From NCBI RefSeq assembly GCF_018881905.1, contig NZ_JACVPM010000002.1:496001-560000 (forward strand): a stretch of 64,000 bases of DNA, written 5' to 3'. The notes beneath the pieces are model-generated. The model saw nothing but the letters and a program-made list of their open reading frames with translations. It did no database searches and was not told where the DNA came from. Positions 55,968-64,000 of the stretch are shown piece after piece (the first letter of the stretch is position 1; the number at the start of each line of letters is the position of its first letter). The DNA comes from Polynucleobacter sp. MG-27-Goln-C1. Its GTDB lineage: Bacteria; Pseudomonadota; Gammaproteobacteria; Burkholderiales; Burkholderiaceae. The translations under genes and the position numbers were made by a program.

Positions 55968-56363
55968 ATGAGTATCAGCGATCCAATCGCCGACATGTTG
56001 ACAAGGATCCGCAATGCGCAAGCAGTGCAGAAACCCGTAGTCTTGATGCCGTCGTCAAAAGTTAAAGTAGCTATTGCAAAAGTCTTGCAGGATGAAGGTT
56101 ATATCGATAGTTTTGAAATCAAAGGTGAAGCAGCTAAGCCAGTGCTACACATTGAACTCAAATACTACGCAGGCCGCCCTGTTATTGAGCGTATTGACCG
56201 TGTTTCTACACCAAGTCTACGCATCTACAAAGGACGCCACGACATTCCTGAAGTGATGAATGGCTTGGGCATTGCAATTATTTCAACCCCACAAGGCGTA
56301 ATGACAGACCGCAAAGCACGTGCAAACGGCGTTGGTGGCGAAGTTATTTGCTACGTCGCGTAA
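55968..56363 (+). CDS. rpsH: 30S ribosomal protein S8
   Basis: Binds the central domain of 16S rRNA and in E. coli represses the spc operon at the L5 region. It has 131 residues, beginning [20 protein letters not shown] and ending GGEVICYVA. 24 bases after rpsN. Confidence 0.98.
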   Translation: MSISDPIADMLTRIRNAQAVQKPVVLMPSSKVKVAIAKVLQDEGYIDSFEIKGEAAKPVLHIELKYYAGRPVIERIDRVSTPSLRIYKGRHDIPEVMNGLGIAIISTPQGVMTDRKARANGVGGEVICYVA

Positions 56364-56373
56364 GGAGAGAAAT

Positions 56374-56907
56374 ATGTCCCGCGTTGGTAAATCACCTATT
56401 GCAGTCCCTAAGGGCGCTGAAATCAGCATTAACGGTGCAAACATTACTGTTAAAGGCCCATTAGGAACTTTGACACATAACTTGCATCCTTCTGTTGGTT
56501 TGAAACAAGAAGATGGCGTATTGACAGTTGTTTTAAATAACGACACACCAGAAGCTGGTGCACAGTCCGGTACAGCCCGTGCTTTAGTAAACAACATGGT
56601 TGTTGGCGTAACTACTGGCTTTGAGCGCAAGCTCAGCTTGGTAGGCGTTGGTTACCGTGCTGCTGCTCAAGGCGAAACATTGAAGTTGCAGTTAGGTTTC
56701 TCACACGACATTATTTACAACCTGCCAAAGGGTGTAAAAGCTGAGACTCCAACTCAAACTGAAATCATTATTAAAGGTTCCAACAAGCAGCAAGTTGGCC
56801 AGGTTGCTGCTGAAGTTCGCGCATACCGTTCACCAGAGCCATACAAAGGCAAGGGTGTTCGCTACGTGGATGAGGTTGTGCACCTGAAAGAAACTAAGAA
56901 GAAGTAA
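56374..56907 (+). CDS. rplF: 50S ribosomal protein L6
   Basis: Sits near the factor-binding site. It has 177 residues from ATG 56374 ([20 protein letters not shown]) with GGAGAG upstream; the frame is open further back into rpsH but without family similarity. The C-terminal motif [16 protein letters not shown] is intact. Confidence 0.97.
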   Translation: MSRVGKSPIAVPKGAEISINGANITVKGPLGTLTHNLHPSVGLKQEDGVLTVVLNNDTPEAGAQSGTARALVNNMVVGVTTGFERKLSLVGVGYRAAAQGETLKLQLGFSHDIIYNLPKGVKAETPTQTEIIIKGSNKQQVGQVAAEVRAYRSPEPYKGKGVRYVDEVVHLKETKKK

Positions 56908-56920
56908 GCGAGATTAAAAA

Positions 56921-57274
56921 ATGAATAAAGACGAATCCAGACAAAGACGCGCTAGGCAGACTCGTATTCGCATTGCCGAAGCATTGGCAAATCGCTTAAC
57001 AGTTATCCGTAGCAATACACATATTTCTGCACAGGTATATAGCCCATGTGGAACCAAAGTTGTAGCAGCTGCTTCAACAATGGAAAAAGATTTGCGCCAA
57101 GCGATCAAGAACGGCGGCAACGCTGAAGCTGCAAAACAAATCGGCAAGTTAGTTGCTGAGCGTGCTGTTAAGGCAGGCGTTGTTGATGTTGCGTTTGATC
57201 GTTCCGGTCATCGTTACCACGGCCGTATTAAGGCCTTAGCTGAAGCTGCGCGTGAAGCCGGCCTGAAGTTCTAA
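56921..57274 (+). CDS. rplR: 50S ribosomal protein L18
   Basis: 5S rRNA-binding protein of the central protuberance. It has 117 residues: a basic N-terminus ([17 protein letters not shown]) and the conserved end [20 protein letters not shown]. 13 bases after rplF. Confidence 0.98.
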   Translation: MNKDESRQRRARQTRIRIAEALANRLTVIRSNTHISAQVYSPCGTKVVAAASTMEKDLRQAIKNGGNAEAAKQIGKLVAERAVKAGVVDVAFDRSGHRYHGRIKALAEAAREAGLKF

Positions 57275-57292
57275 TAGGGTTTAGGAAAAAAC

Positions 57293-57811
57293 ATGGCAAA
57301 AATGCAAAACAAGATGCAAAACGAAGAGCGTGATGACGGTCTTCGCGAGAAGATGATTGCTGTTAATCGTGTAACTAAAGTGGTTAAGGGTGGTCGTATT
57401 CTCGGCTTCGCTGCACTCACAGTAGTTGGCGATGGCGATGGTCGTATCGGCATGGGTAAAGGCAAGTCAAAAGAAGTTCCAGTTGCTGTTCAAAAGGCAA
57501 TGGACGAAGCACGTCGCAAGATGATCAAAGTTTCCTTACGTAAAGGTACTTTGCAACATACTGTGATTGGTAAGCATGGCGCATCACGCGTGATGATTTC
57601 CCCGGCTAAAGACGGTACTGGCGTTATCGCTGGTGGCCCAATGCGCGCAATTTTCGATGTAATGGGTGTAACTAACGTTGTTGCTAAGTCACTTGGCTCA
57701 ACAAACCCTTACAACATGGTTCGTGCAACGATTGATGGCTTGAGCAAGATGAGCACTCCTTCTGAAATTGCTGCTAAGCGCGGTAAGTCAGTTGAAGAGA
57801 TTCTCGGCTAA
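57293..57811 (+). CDS. rpsE: 30S ribosomal protein S5
   Basis: Part of the mRNA entry helicase region and of decoding fidelity. It has 172 residues; [20 protein letters not shown] is the N-terminal RNA-binding domain and [13 protein letters not shown] the C-terminal one. 18 bases after rplR. Confidence 0.98.
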   Translation: MAKMQNKMQNEERDDGLREKMIAVNRVTKVVKGGRILGFAALTVVGDGDGRIGMGKGKSKEVPVAVQKAMDEARRKMIKVSLRKGTLQHTVIGKHGASRVMISPAKDGTGVIAGGPMRAIFDVMGVTNVVAKSLGSTNPYNMVRATIDGLSKMSTPSEIAAKRGKSVEEILG

Positions 57812-57835
57812 GACCAAAAGATTAGGAATCTATAA

Positions 57836-58024
57836 ATGACAACAACTAACTCTAAAGTCAAACTGCAATTAGTACGCAGCTTGATCGGCACACGCGAAAG
57901 CCACCGTGCAACCGTTCGCGGCTTAGGCCTGCGTCGCATCAATTCTGTTTCAGAATTGGAAGACACACCAGCTGTTCGCGGAATGATTAATAAAGTTTCT
58001 TATCTAGTTAAAGTCGTTGGCTAA
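57836..58024 (+). CDS. rpmD: 50S ribosomal protein L30
   Basis: Small 50S protein of 62 residues. [20 protein letters not shown] and [19 protein letters not shown] match the family. 24 bases after rpsE. Confidence 0.97.
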   Translation: MTTTNSKVKLQLVRSLIGTRESHRATVRGLGLRRINSVSELEDTPAVRGMINKVSYLVKVVG

Positions 58025-58051
58025 TAACTAGCAAGTAAATAGGCGAAGAAT

Positions 58052-58492
58052 ATGCAACTCAATACACTCAAACCCGCACCGGGCTCCAACAAAAATCGTC
58101 GTCGCGTAGGTCGCGGTATCGGTTCTGGTCTTGGAAAAACAGCTGGTCGTGGTCACAAAGGTCAGAAGTCACGTTCAGGCGGATTCCACAAAGTTGGATT
58201 CGAGGGCGGTCAGATGCCAATGTATCGTCGTTTGCCAAAACGCGGTTTCGTGTCATTGACACGTCGTCACGTTGGTCAAATCACTTTGAATGACTTAGCA
58301 AAAATTAACTTGCCAGAAGTAGACTTATTAGTTTTGAGAGCTCATGGTTTTGCTGGTGAGCAGATCAATTCAGTAAAAGTCATTAAAACTGGTGAATTGT
58401 CGATTGCTGTAACCCTCAAGGGTATTACTGCAACTGCTGGTGCAAAAGCCGCTATTGAAGCAGCTGGCGGCAAATTGGTTGACTTGGTTTAA
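58052..58492 (+). CDS. rplO: 50S ribosomal protein L15
   Basis: Late-assembly 50S protein. It has 146 residues with the Gly/Arg-rich N-terminus [20 protein letters not shown] and [17 protein letters not shown]. 17 bases before secY. Confidence 0.98.
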   Translation: MQLNTLKPAPGSNKNRRRVGRGIGSGLGKTAGRGHKGQKSRSGGFHKVGFEGGQMPMYRRLPKRGFVSLTRRHVGQITLNDLAKINLPEVDLLVLRAHGFAGEQINSVKVIKTGELSIAVTLKGITATAGAKAAIEAAGGKLVDLV

Positions 58493-58509
58493 TTAGTTTT
58501 TAGTAAACG

Positions 58510-59847
58510 ATGGCACTCGCACCTACCAACACAGCAAATATTGCTCAATCAGGAAGCAAGTTTGGCGAATTACGCCAACGCTTGATATTCCTGGTTTTGG
58601 CATTGCTCGTGTTCCGTTTGGGCGCACATATTCCTGTTCCAGGTATTGATCCTGACCAATTAGCTCAATTGTTCTCAGGTCAAAAAGATGGCATCTTGGG
58701 TATGTTCAACCTGTTCTCAGGTGGTGCTTTATCTCGCTTCACAGTTTTTGCTTTAGGAATCATGCCGTACATCTCTGCGTCGATCATCATGCAGTTAATG
58801 ACGATTGTTGTTCCTTCTTTAGAGTCTTTGAAAAAAGAAGGCCAAGCAGGACAACGCAAGATTACTCAGTACACACGTTATGGCACTGTATTCTTGGCAA
58901 CATTCCAGGCTTTAGGTATTTCAGTTGCATTGCAAGCTCAACCAGGTTTGGTTATTAATCCAGGTTTGATGTTTGAATTGAACACAGTAGTAACTTTAGT
59001 TACTGGCACGATGTTCCTGATGTGGATAGGCGAGCAGATTACTGAGCGTGGTCTTGGTAACGGTATCTCCATTATTATTTTCGGCGGCATTGTTTCTGGC
59101 TTGCCAACTGCAATCGGTAGCTTGCTTGAATTGGTTCGTACCGGTTCCATGAATATCCTGTCTGCATTGCTGATCGTAGTCATTTGTATTGCAGTGACTT
59201 ATTTTGTAGTGTTTGTTGAGCGTGGTCAGCGCCGTATCTTGGTGAACTACGCGAAGCGTCAAGTTGGTAACAAGGTATACGGTGGTCAGTCTTCATACTT
59301 CCCATTGAAGTTGAACATGGCTGGTGTTATCCCTCCAATCTTTGCTTCATCCATTATTTTGTTTCCTGCAACGATTGCTGGCTGGTTTACATCAGGTGAA
59401 CCAACCAATATGTTCAGCAGAATCATTAAAGACTTAGCGGCAACATTAGCCCCAGGTCAACCGGTGTACACAATTTTGTATGCCGCTGCGATTATTTTCT
59501 TCTGCTTCTTCTATACAGCTTTGGTATTCAATAGCCGTGAGACTGCAGATAACTTGAAGAAGAGCGGTGCTTTTGTTCCAGGTATTCGTCCTGGCGATCA
59601 AACTGGTCGTTATATCGATAAGATCTTGGTTCGTTTGACATTAGCTGGTGCAATTTATATGGTTTTGGTTTGCTTGTTGCCAGAATTCTTAGTGTTGAAG
59701 TACAACGTTCCATTCTATTTTGGCGGTACTTCATTGTTGATTATTGTCGTTGTTGCAATGGATTTCATGGCTCAAGTTCAGTCATTCGTAATGCAACAAC
59801 AATATGGTTCTTTGATGAAAAAAGCTAACTTTAAGATGGGCGCTTAA
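58510..59847 (+). CDS. secY: preprotein translocase subunit SecY
   Basis: Central channel of the Sec translocon. It has 445 residues with ten membrane spans. [20 protein letters not shown], the plug region [20 protein letters not shown] and [19 protein letters not shown] match SecY. Encoded between rplO and infA, as usual in the spc cluster. Confidence 0.98.
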   Translation: MALAPTNTANIAQSGSKFGELRQRLIFLVLALLVFRLGAHIPVPGIDPDQLAQLFSGQKDGILGMFNLFSGGALSRFTVFALGIMPYISASIIMQLMTIVVPSLESLKKEGQAGQRKITQYTRYGTVFLATFQALGISVALQAQPGLVINPGLMFELNTVVTLVTGTMFLMWIGEQITERGLGNGISIIIFGGIVSGLPTAIGSLLELVRTGSMNILSALLIVVICIAVTYFVVFVERGQRRILVNYAKRQVGNKVYGGQSSYFPLKLNMAGVIPPIFASSIILFPATIAGWFTSGEPTNMFSRIIKDLAATLAPGQPVYTILYAAAIIFFCFFYTALVFNSRETADNLKKSGAFVPGIRPGDQTGRYIDKILVRLTLAGAIYMVLVCLLPEFLVLKYNVPFYFGGTSLLIIVVVAMDFMAQVQSFVMQQQYGSLMKKANFKMGA

Positions 59848-59851
59848 CTGA

Positions 59852-60070
59852 ATGTCTAAAGACGATGTAATTCAGATGGCGGGAGAAATTATTGAGAATT
59901 TGCCGAACGCAATGTTTCGCGTGAAGCTAGAGAACGGACATGTGGTTCTAGGGCACATTTCTGGGAAGATGAGGATGCATTACATCCGCATATTGCCAGG
60001 AGATAAGGTGACGGTGGAGATGACTCCTTACGACCTTACGCGCGCAAGAATCATTTTCCGAGCGAAGTAA
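59852..60070 (+). CDS. infA: translation initiation factor IF-1
   Basis: OB-fold factor that occupies the A site during initiation. It has 72 residues. VIENLPNA-type sequence [20 protein letters not shown] and [19 protein letters not shown] are clear. Four bases after secY. Many Burkholderiales carry a second infA copy elsewhere; this is the ribosomal-cluster copy. Confidence 0.97.
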   Translation: MSKDDVIQMAGEIIENLPNAMFRVKLENGHVVLGHISGKMRMHYIRILPGDKVTVEMTPYDLTRARIIFRAK

Positions 60071-60105
60071 AGATTAAGTAGTACATATTTTTTTAGAGGT
60101 GAGTT

Positions 60106-60222
60106 ATGAAAGTTTTGGCATCCGTTAAGTGTATTTGCAGAAATTGCAAGATCATTAAGCGCAAACGCGTTGTGCGCGTGATCTGTTCTTCAGACGCACG
60201 TCATAAGCAGCGTCAAGGCTGA
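60106..60222 (+). CDS. rpmJ: 50S ribosomal protein L36
   Basis: A 38-residue zinc-binding protein that starts [15 protein letters not shown] and ends [10 protein letters not shown]. The zinc ligands are Cys11, Cys14, Cys27 and His33. An AGAGGTGAG ribosome site precedes the ATG. It lies between infA and rpsM, its usual place. Confidence 0.97.
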   Translation: MKVLASVKCICRNCKIIKRKRVVRVICSSDARHKQRQG

Positions 60223-60246
60223 TCTGGTTAATTAAGAGGAAATCTC

Positions 60247-60612
60247 ATGGCACGTATCGCTGGGGTAAATATCCCAAATCATCAACATACTGTTATCGGT
60301 TTAACAGCAATTTTTGGCATTGGCACAACTCGTGCTCGCAAAATTTGTGAAACCACAGGTGTTGCTATCGACAAAAAAGTTAAAGATCTTACTGACGGTG
60401 ACTTGGAAAAGTTGCGTGATGAAGTAGGTAAGTTCATCACTGAAGGTGACCTTCGTCGTGAAGTAACGATGAGCATCAAACGTTTGATGGACCTTGGCTG
60501 CTATCGTGGCGTTCGCCATCGTAAGGGCTTGCCTGTACGTGGTCAACGTACCAAGACTAACGCGCGCACCCGCAAGGGCCCACGTAAGTCTGGCGTGCAA
60601 CTCAAGAAATAA
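60247..60612 (+). CDS. rpsM: 30S ribosomal protein S13
   Basis: 30S head protein contacting the P-site tRNA and bridging to L5. It has 121 residues: [20 protein letters not shown] and the basic end [19 protein letters not shown]. First gene of the alpha-type cluster (rpsM-rpsK-rpsD-rpoA-rplQ). Confidence 0.98.
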   Translation: MARIAGVNIPNHQHTVIGLTAIFGIGTTRARKICETTGVAIDKKVKDLTDGDLEKLRDEVGKFITEGDLRREVTMSIKRLMDLGCYRGVRHRKGLPVRGQRTKTNARTRKGPRKSGVQLKK

Positions 60613-60630
60613 TCAAGAAAGTTTATTGAC

Positions 60631-61038
60631 ATGGCAAAACAACAATCCGCTTCCGCAGCTTCACAGCGCGCTCGCAAGAAGGTTAAAAAGAACGTTGCTG
60701 ACGGTATTGCACACGTTCACGCTTCTTTTAATAACACCATTATTACGATCACTGATCGCCAAGGTAATGCGCTTTCATGGGCAACATCTGGTGGCCAGGG
60801 TTTCAAGGGCTCACGTAAATCAACACCTTTTGCTGCTCAGGTAGCTGCAGAAGTTGCTGGTAAGTCAGCAATTGAATGCGGTATCAAGAATTTGGAAGTT
60901 CAGATCAAAGGCCCAGGCCCAGGTCGTGAATCAGCAGTTCGTGCATTGAACTCATTGGGCATCAAGATCACTGAGATTCAAGACGTAACTCCAGTTCCGC
61001 ATAATGGTTGCCGTCCTCCTAAGCGCCGTCGTATTTAA
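60631..61038 (+). CDS. rpsK: 30S ribosomal protein S11
   Basis: Platform protein next to the E-site codon. It has 135 residues: [20 protein letters not shown] and the end [13 protein letters not shown]. 18 bases after rpsM, and followed by an atypically long gap of 118 bases before rpsD. Confidence 0.98.
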   Translation: MAKQQSASAASQRARKKVKKNVADGIAHVHASFNNTIITITDRQGNALSWATSGGQGFKGSRKSTPFAAQVAAEVAGKSAIECGIKNLEVQIKGPGPGRESAVRALNSLGIKITEIQDVTPVPHNGCRPPKRRRI

Positions 61039-61156
61039 GCTTGGATGTTGGCAGTACAACAGTTTTAGTAGTTTTTTATTAAAGCCCACCGTTCATCTGA
61101 ATTAAAGGGTGAACTCACCGTCGGTCGTAAGACTGCGGCAAAGAAAGGAAAGCATC

Positions 61157-61780
61157 GTGGCACGTTACTTAGGGCCTAAGGCCAAATTAGCCCGTCGGGA
61201 AGGTACCGACTTATTTTTAAAGAGCGCACGTCGCGCCCTGTCAGACAAGTGCAAGTTAGATACTAAGCCTGGTCAACATGGCCGCACATCTGGCTCAAGA
61301 ACATCTGATTACGGTAATCAATTGCGTGAAAAGCAAAAGGTTAAGCGTATGTATGGAATTTTAGAGCGTCAGTTCCGTCGTTACTTCGCAGAAGCTGAGC
61401 GTCGTAAGGGCAATACTGGCTCAACATTGCTCCAGTTGTTGGAATCACGCCTTGATAACGTTGTTTATCGCATGGGCTTTGGTTCTACTCGTGCTGAAGC
61501 GCGTCAATTGGTTTCTCATTGCGCAATTTTGCTCAATGGCAGCCCAGTAAATATCCCATCTATTCAGGTTAAACCTGGTGATGTAGTTGCTATTCGTGAA
61601 AAAGCGAAGAAGCAAGCGCGTATTACAGAGTCACTTAATTTGGTTGGACAAATGACACCTGTTACTTGGGTTTCAGTTGACGCAACTAAGCTAGAGGGAA
61701 CATTTAAGCAAGTGCCTGACCGTGAAGATATTAGCGGCGAAATTAATGAAAGTTTGATCGTCGAATTGTATTCACGCTAA
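61157..61780 (+). CDS. rpsD: 30S ribosomal protein S4
   Basis: Primary 16S-binding protein and a feedback repressor of the alpha operon in E. coli. It has 207 residues from the GTG at 61157 ([15 protein letters not shown]), with AAAGGAAAG upstream; the frame is open back to 61109, but that part is not conserved. The 118-base gap before it contains the inverted repeat GTTCATC/GGTGAAC and could be an S4 target. Confidence 0.97.
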   Translation: MARYLGPKAKLARREGTDLFLKSARRALSDKCKLDTKPGQHGRTSGSRTSDYGNQLREKQKVKRMYGILERQFRRYFAEAERRKGNTGSTLLQLLESRLDNVVYRMGFGSTRAEARQLVSHCAILLNGSPVNIPSIQVKPGDVVAIREKAKKQARITESLNLVGQMTPVTWVSVDATKLEGTFKQVPDREDISGEINESLIVELYSR

Positions 61781-61803
61781 TTCAGCACTCTCAAGGAAAA
61801 AAT

Positions 61804-62784
61804 ATGCAAACAAATTTGCTCAAGCCAAAAATTATTTCTGTTGAAGCGCTTACCGCCAACCAAGCTAAGGTTGTTATGGAGCCGTTCGAGCGTGGCTATG
61901 GCCACACACTCGGCAATGCATTACGTCGTGTTTTGTTGTCCTCGATGGTTGGTTATGCGCCAACTGAAGTAGCAATTGCTGGTGTTGTTCATGAATACTC
62001 CACATTAGATGGCGTTCAAGAGGATGTAGTTAACCTTTTGTTGAACCTCAAAGGTATCGTATTTAAGTTGCAGTCACGTGATGAAGTTACTATCAATTTG
62101 CGTAAAGAAGGCCCAGGCGTTGTTACTGCAAAAGATATCGATTTGCCACATGATGTAGAAATCATTAATCCTGATCACGTTATTGCTCACTTGTCAGCTG
62201 GTGGCAAGTTGGATATGCAGATCAAGGTTGAAAAAGGCCGTGGCTATGTACCAGGCAATATGCGTCAATACCATGACGAAGCTACCAAGATCATTGGTCG
62301 CATCGTATTGGATGCCTCATTTAGCCCAGTAAGCCGTGTTAGTTATGCTGTTGAGTCTGCTCGTGTTGAGCAACGTACCGACCTCGATCGTCTAGTAATG
62401 ACAATCGAAACAAATGGTGTGTTGTCTCCTGAAGAGGCGATTCGTCAAGCTGCTACCATTTTGGTTGACCAGTTAGTTGTATTCGCAGCCCTCGAAAGCA
62501 GCGAAGTTTCTGGTGATCTCGCACCAAGCCGCTCTTCAATGGTTGATCCAATGTTGATGCGTCCGGTTGATGATCTCGAACTCACAGTTCGCTCTGCAAA
62601 CTGCTTGAAGGCTGAGAACATTTACTACATCGGTGACTTGATTCAACGTACAGAGAATGAATTGTTGAAGACGCCTAATTTAGGTCGTAAGTCTTTGAAT
62701 GAAATCAAGGATGTATTGGCGGCTCGTGGCTTAAGTCTTGGCATGAAACTCGAAAGCTGGCCTCCAGCTAACCTCGAGAAATAA
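61804..62784 (+). CDS. rpoA: DNA-directed RNA polymerase subunit alpha
   Basis: Assembly platform of RNA polymerase. It has 326 residues: an N-terminal domain ([19 protein letters not shown]) and a C-terminal domain that binds UP elements and activators ([32 protein letters not shown]). The AT-rich tracts before the rRNA promoter are natural targets of this domain. 16 bases before rplQ. Confidence 0.99.
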   Translation: MQTNLLKPKIISVEALTANQAKVVMEPFERGYGHTLGNALRRVLLSSMVGYAPTEVAIAGVVHEYSTLDGVQEDVVNLLLNLKGIVFKLQSRDEVTINLRKEGPGVVTAKDIDLPHDVEIINPDHVIAHLSAGGKLDMQIKVEKGRGYVPGNMRQYHDEATKIIGRIVLDASFSPVSRVSYAVESARVEQRTDLDRLVMTIETNGVLSPEEAIRQAATILVDQLVVFAALESSEVSGDLAPSRSSMVDPMLMRPVDDLELTVRSANCLKAENIYYIGDLIQRTENELLKTPNLGRKSLNEIKDVLAARGLSLGMKLESWPPANLEK

Positions 62785-62800
62785 TTAGAAAGGAAGCATC

Positions 62801-63193
62801 ATGCGTCACGGAAACGGCTTACGCAAACTAAACAGAACATCATCACATCGCTTGGCGATGCTGCGCAACATGTCCAATTCTCTTTTGGAGCACGAAGTGA
62901 TTAAAACCACTTTGCCAAAAGCAAAAGAATTGCGCATGGTTGTTGAGCCTTTAATTACCTTGGGTAAAAAAGATAACTTAGCAAACCGTCGCTTAGCATT
63001 CAATCGCACACGCGATCGCGATATCGTGACCAAACTCTTCACAGAGCTCGGCCCACGTTACGCAACTCGTCCAGGCGGCTACCTTCGTATTTTGAAGTTT
63101 GGCTTCCGTCATGGTGACAATGCGCCTATGGCTTTGGTTGAGTTAGTTGATCGCCCAGAAGTTGAAGAAACAGCAGTAGCTGAAGAGGCTTAA
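62801..63193 (+). CDS. rplQ: 50S ribosomal protein L17
   Basis: Exit-side 50S protein. It has 130 residues: [20 protein letters not shown] is diagnostic. The end is slightly extended and acidic ([10 protein letters not shown]). Last gene of the ribosomal block; a strong terminator follows. Confidence 0.98.
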   Translation: MRHGNGLRKLNRTSSHRLAMLRNMSNSLLEHEVIKTTLPKAKELRMVVEPLITLGKKDNLANRRLAFNRTRDRDIVTKLFTELGPRYATRPGGYLRILKFGFRHGDNAPMALVELVDRPEVEETAVAEEA

Positions 63194-63210
63194 GCTCCTT
63201 TAGCAAGATT

Positions 63211-63238
63211 AAAAGCCAGGCTTCGGTCTGGCTTTTTT
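63211..63238 (+). terminator. terminator of the alpha operon
   Basis: AAAAGCCAGGC and GTCTGGCTTTT form an 11-bp stem closed by a C(UUCG)G tetraloop, and the T run continues to 63238. Confidence 0.93.
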
Positions 63239-63262
63239 CATTTATACGGTTATAAATACAAC

Positions 63263-63595
63263 ATGACCACAGACCAACCTGTCGAACTATTAATTATTGT
63301 CACCAGCTTTGCATCCCTTGAAGATGCAAAGAAAATGGCGCATCAGTTGATTGAATGCCGTCTGGCTGCCTGCGTGCAAATTCAGGAGGGTATGCATTCC
63401 ATCTATCGATGGGAAGGTAAGATTTGCGAGGGAAATGAAGTCCTGTTGTCAGCAAAGACGGTTGAAGATAAATGGGTAGATATTTCTAATTTCATCAAAA
63501 GTCATCACCCTTATGATTTACCAGAGTTGATTGCGTATGCACCTACAAAATATGAATCGCTGTATGGCAAGTGGGTGCAGGCCGAGGTAAAGTGA
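63263..63595 (+). CDS. cutA: divalent cation tolerance protein CutA
   Basis: Small trimeric cytoplasmic protein linked to copper tolerance and, in E. coli, encoded next to dsbD. It has 110 residues. RLAACVQIQEGMHSIYRWEG is the family signature, and YDLPELIAYAPT follows. Its stop overlaps a GTG that is in frame with dsbD, so the two are probably coupled. Confidence 0.95.
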   Translation: MTTDQPVELLIIVTSFASLEDAKKMAHQLIECRLAACVQIQEGMHSIYRWEGKICEGNEVLLSAKTVEDKWVDISNFIKSHHPYDLPELIAYAPTKYESLYGKWVQAEVK

Positions 63596-63600
63596 ACACC

Positions 63601-64000
63601 ATGAGATTGTTAAATAAATTCATCCCGGTGTTAGCTGCATTCCTATTTTTTGTTGGTAATGCATTTGCAGCCCCAGAATTTCTTCCTCCTGAGAAAGCCT
63701 TTCAGGCTGAAGCAACATGGGCAGTCAATACGAATGACATTGAGTTGGAGATTTTTCCAGCTAAGGGTTATTACATCTATCAAGAATCGCTACATTTCAA
63801 GATGGGCTCCCAGCCCAGTAAATTAGGGCTTGTAAAGGCATCACTCCCTGCCGGGATTGAAAAGTATGACGAGACTTTTCAGAAGAAAATGCAGGTTTAT
63901 AAGCAGGCGTTTTTGCTTACCCTAGATAAAAAAGCAGAAGCAGGAAAGCCGCTTTACTTAGAGTTGGAATTACAGGGCTGCGCTGAAGCGGGAATTTGTT
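63601..64000 (+). CDS. dsbD: thiol:disulfide interchange protein DsbD (3' partial)
   Basis: N-terminal part of the membrane protein that carries electrons from cytoplasmic thioredoxin to periplasmic thiol proteins, including those of cytochrome c maturation. A signal peptide (ends NAFA) is followed by the DsbD alpha domain. The pair of active cysteines appears as GCAEAGIC at the window's edge. ATG 63601 is taken as start; an in-frame GTG at 63592 overlapping the cutA stop is possible. The gene runs off the window. Confidence 0.93.
   Translation, partial: MRLLNKFIPVLAAFLFFVGNAFAAPEFLPPEKAFQAEATWAVNTNDIELEIFPAKGYYIYQESLHFKMGSQPSKLGLVKASLPAGIEKYDETFQKKMQVYKQAFLLTLDKKAEAGKPLYLELELQGCAEAGIC

Overview
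This window comes from the origin-proximal part of a betaproteobacterial chromosome, most likely Polynucleobacter (Burkholderiales, Burkholderiaceae). The basis is the betaproteobacterial 16S rRNA, the gene order mnmG-rsmG-parA-parB-atpIBEFHAGDC, the order tRNA-Tyr-Gly-Thr-tuf-tRNA-Trp-secE-nusG-rplKAJL-rpoBC, a moderate-to-low GC content and many GTG/TTG starts. The genus call rests on recognition of the sequence, not on a search.

Layout. (1) 1-3054: the 3' part of a branched-chain amino-acid type ABC transporter operon (binding protein and two permeases). (2) 3077-7608: a possible 33-aa minus-strand ORF, then mnmG-rsmG-parA-parB. A near-perfect parS overlaps the predicted mnmG promoter and a perfect parS lies inside the mnmG coding sequence. 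(3) 7636-15967: the complete F1Fo ATP synthase operon followed by hemE. (4) 15968-16228: an AT-rich gap with two perfect DnaA boxes, one of them in a palindromic pair, and two near matches. (5) 16229-24735: mixed housekeeping and accessory genes on both strands (priA, gcvH, an MBL-fold hydrolase, a 61-aa CxxC protein, a fatty acid desaturase, tRNA-Arg, a 74-aa membrane-anchor protein, rsmI, diaA, a BON lipoprotein, a cytochrome c and a GNAT acetyltransferase). (6) 24988-30406: one rRNA operon (16S, tRNA-Ile, tRNA-Ala, 23S, 5S) with promoter, boxA-like sites, processing stem and terminator. (7) 30438-63238: a plus-strand block of about 33 kb encoding tRNAs, EF-Tu twice, EF-G, SecE/SecY, NusG, RNA polymerase beta, beta' and alpha, and the L11/L10, str, S10, spc and alpha ribosomal-protein clusters. 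(8) 63263-64000: cutA and the start of dsbD.

Together these genes make up the replication/segregation, energy and gene-expression core. No phage, insertion sequence, CRISPR or defence locus is visible, and no obviously novel multi-gene system was found. The most interesting signals are regulatory: the parS sites at mnmG, the DnaA-box cluster between hemE and priA, overlapping alternative hairpins between rplL and rpoB, promoters embedded in hairpins between rpsJ/rplC and rpsQ/rplN, terminator-like hairpins in the L10 and L14 leaders, and the small or lineage-restricted proteins.

All site predictions (promoters, hairpins, DnaA boxes, parS) were read by eye. No folding energies or database searches were run.
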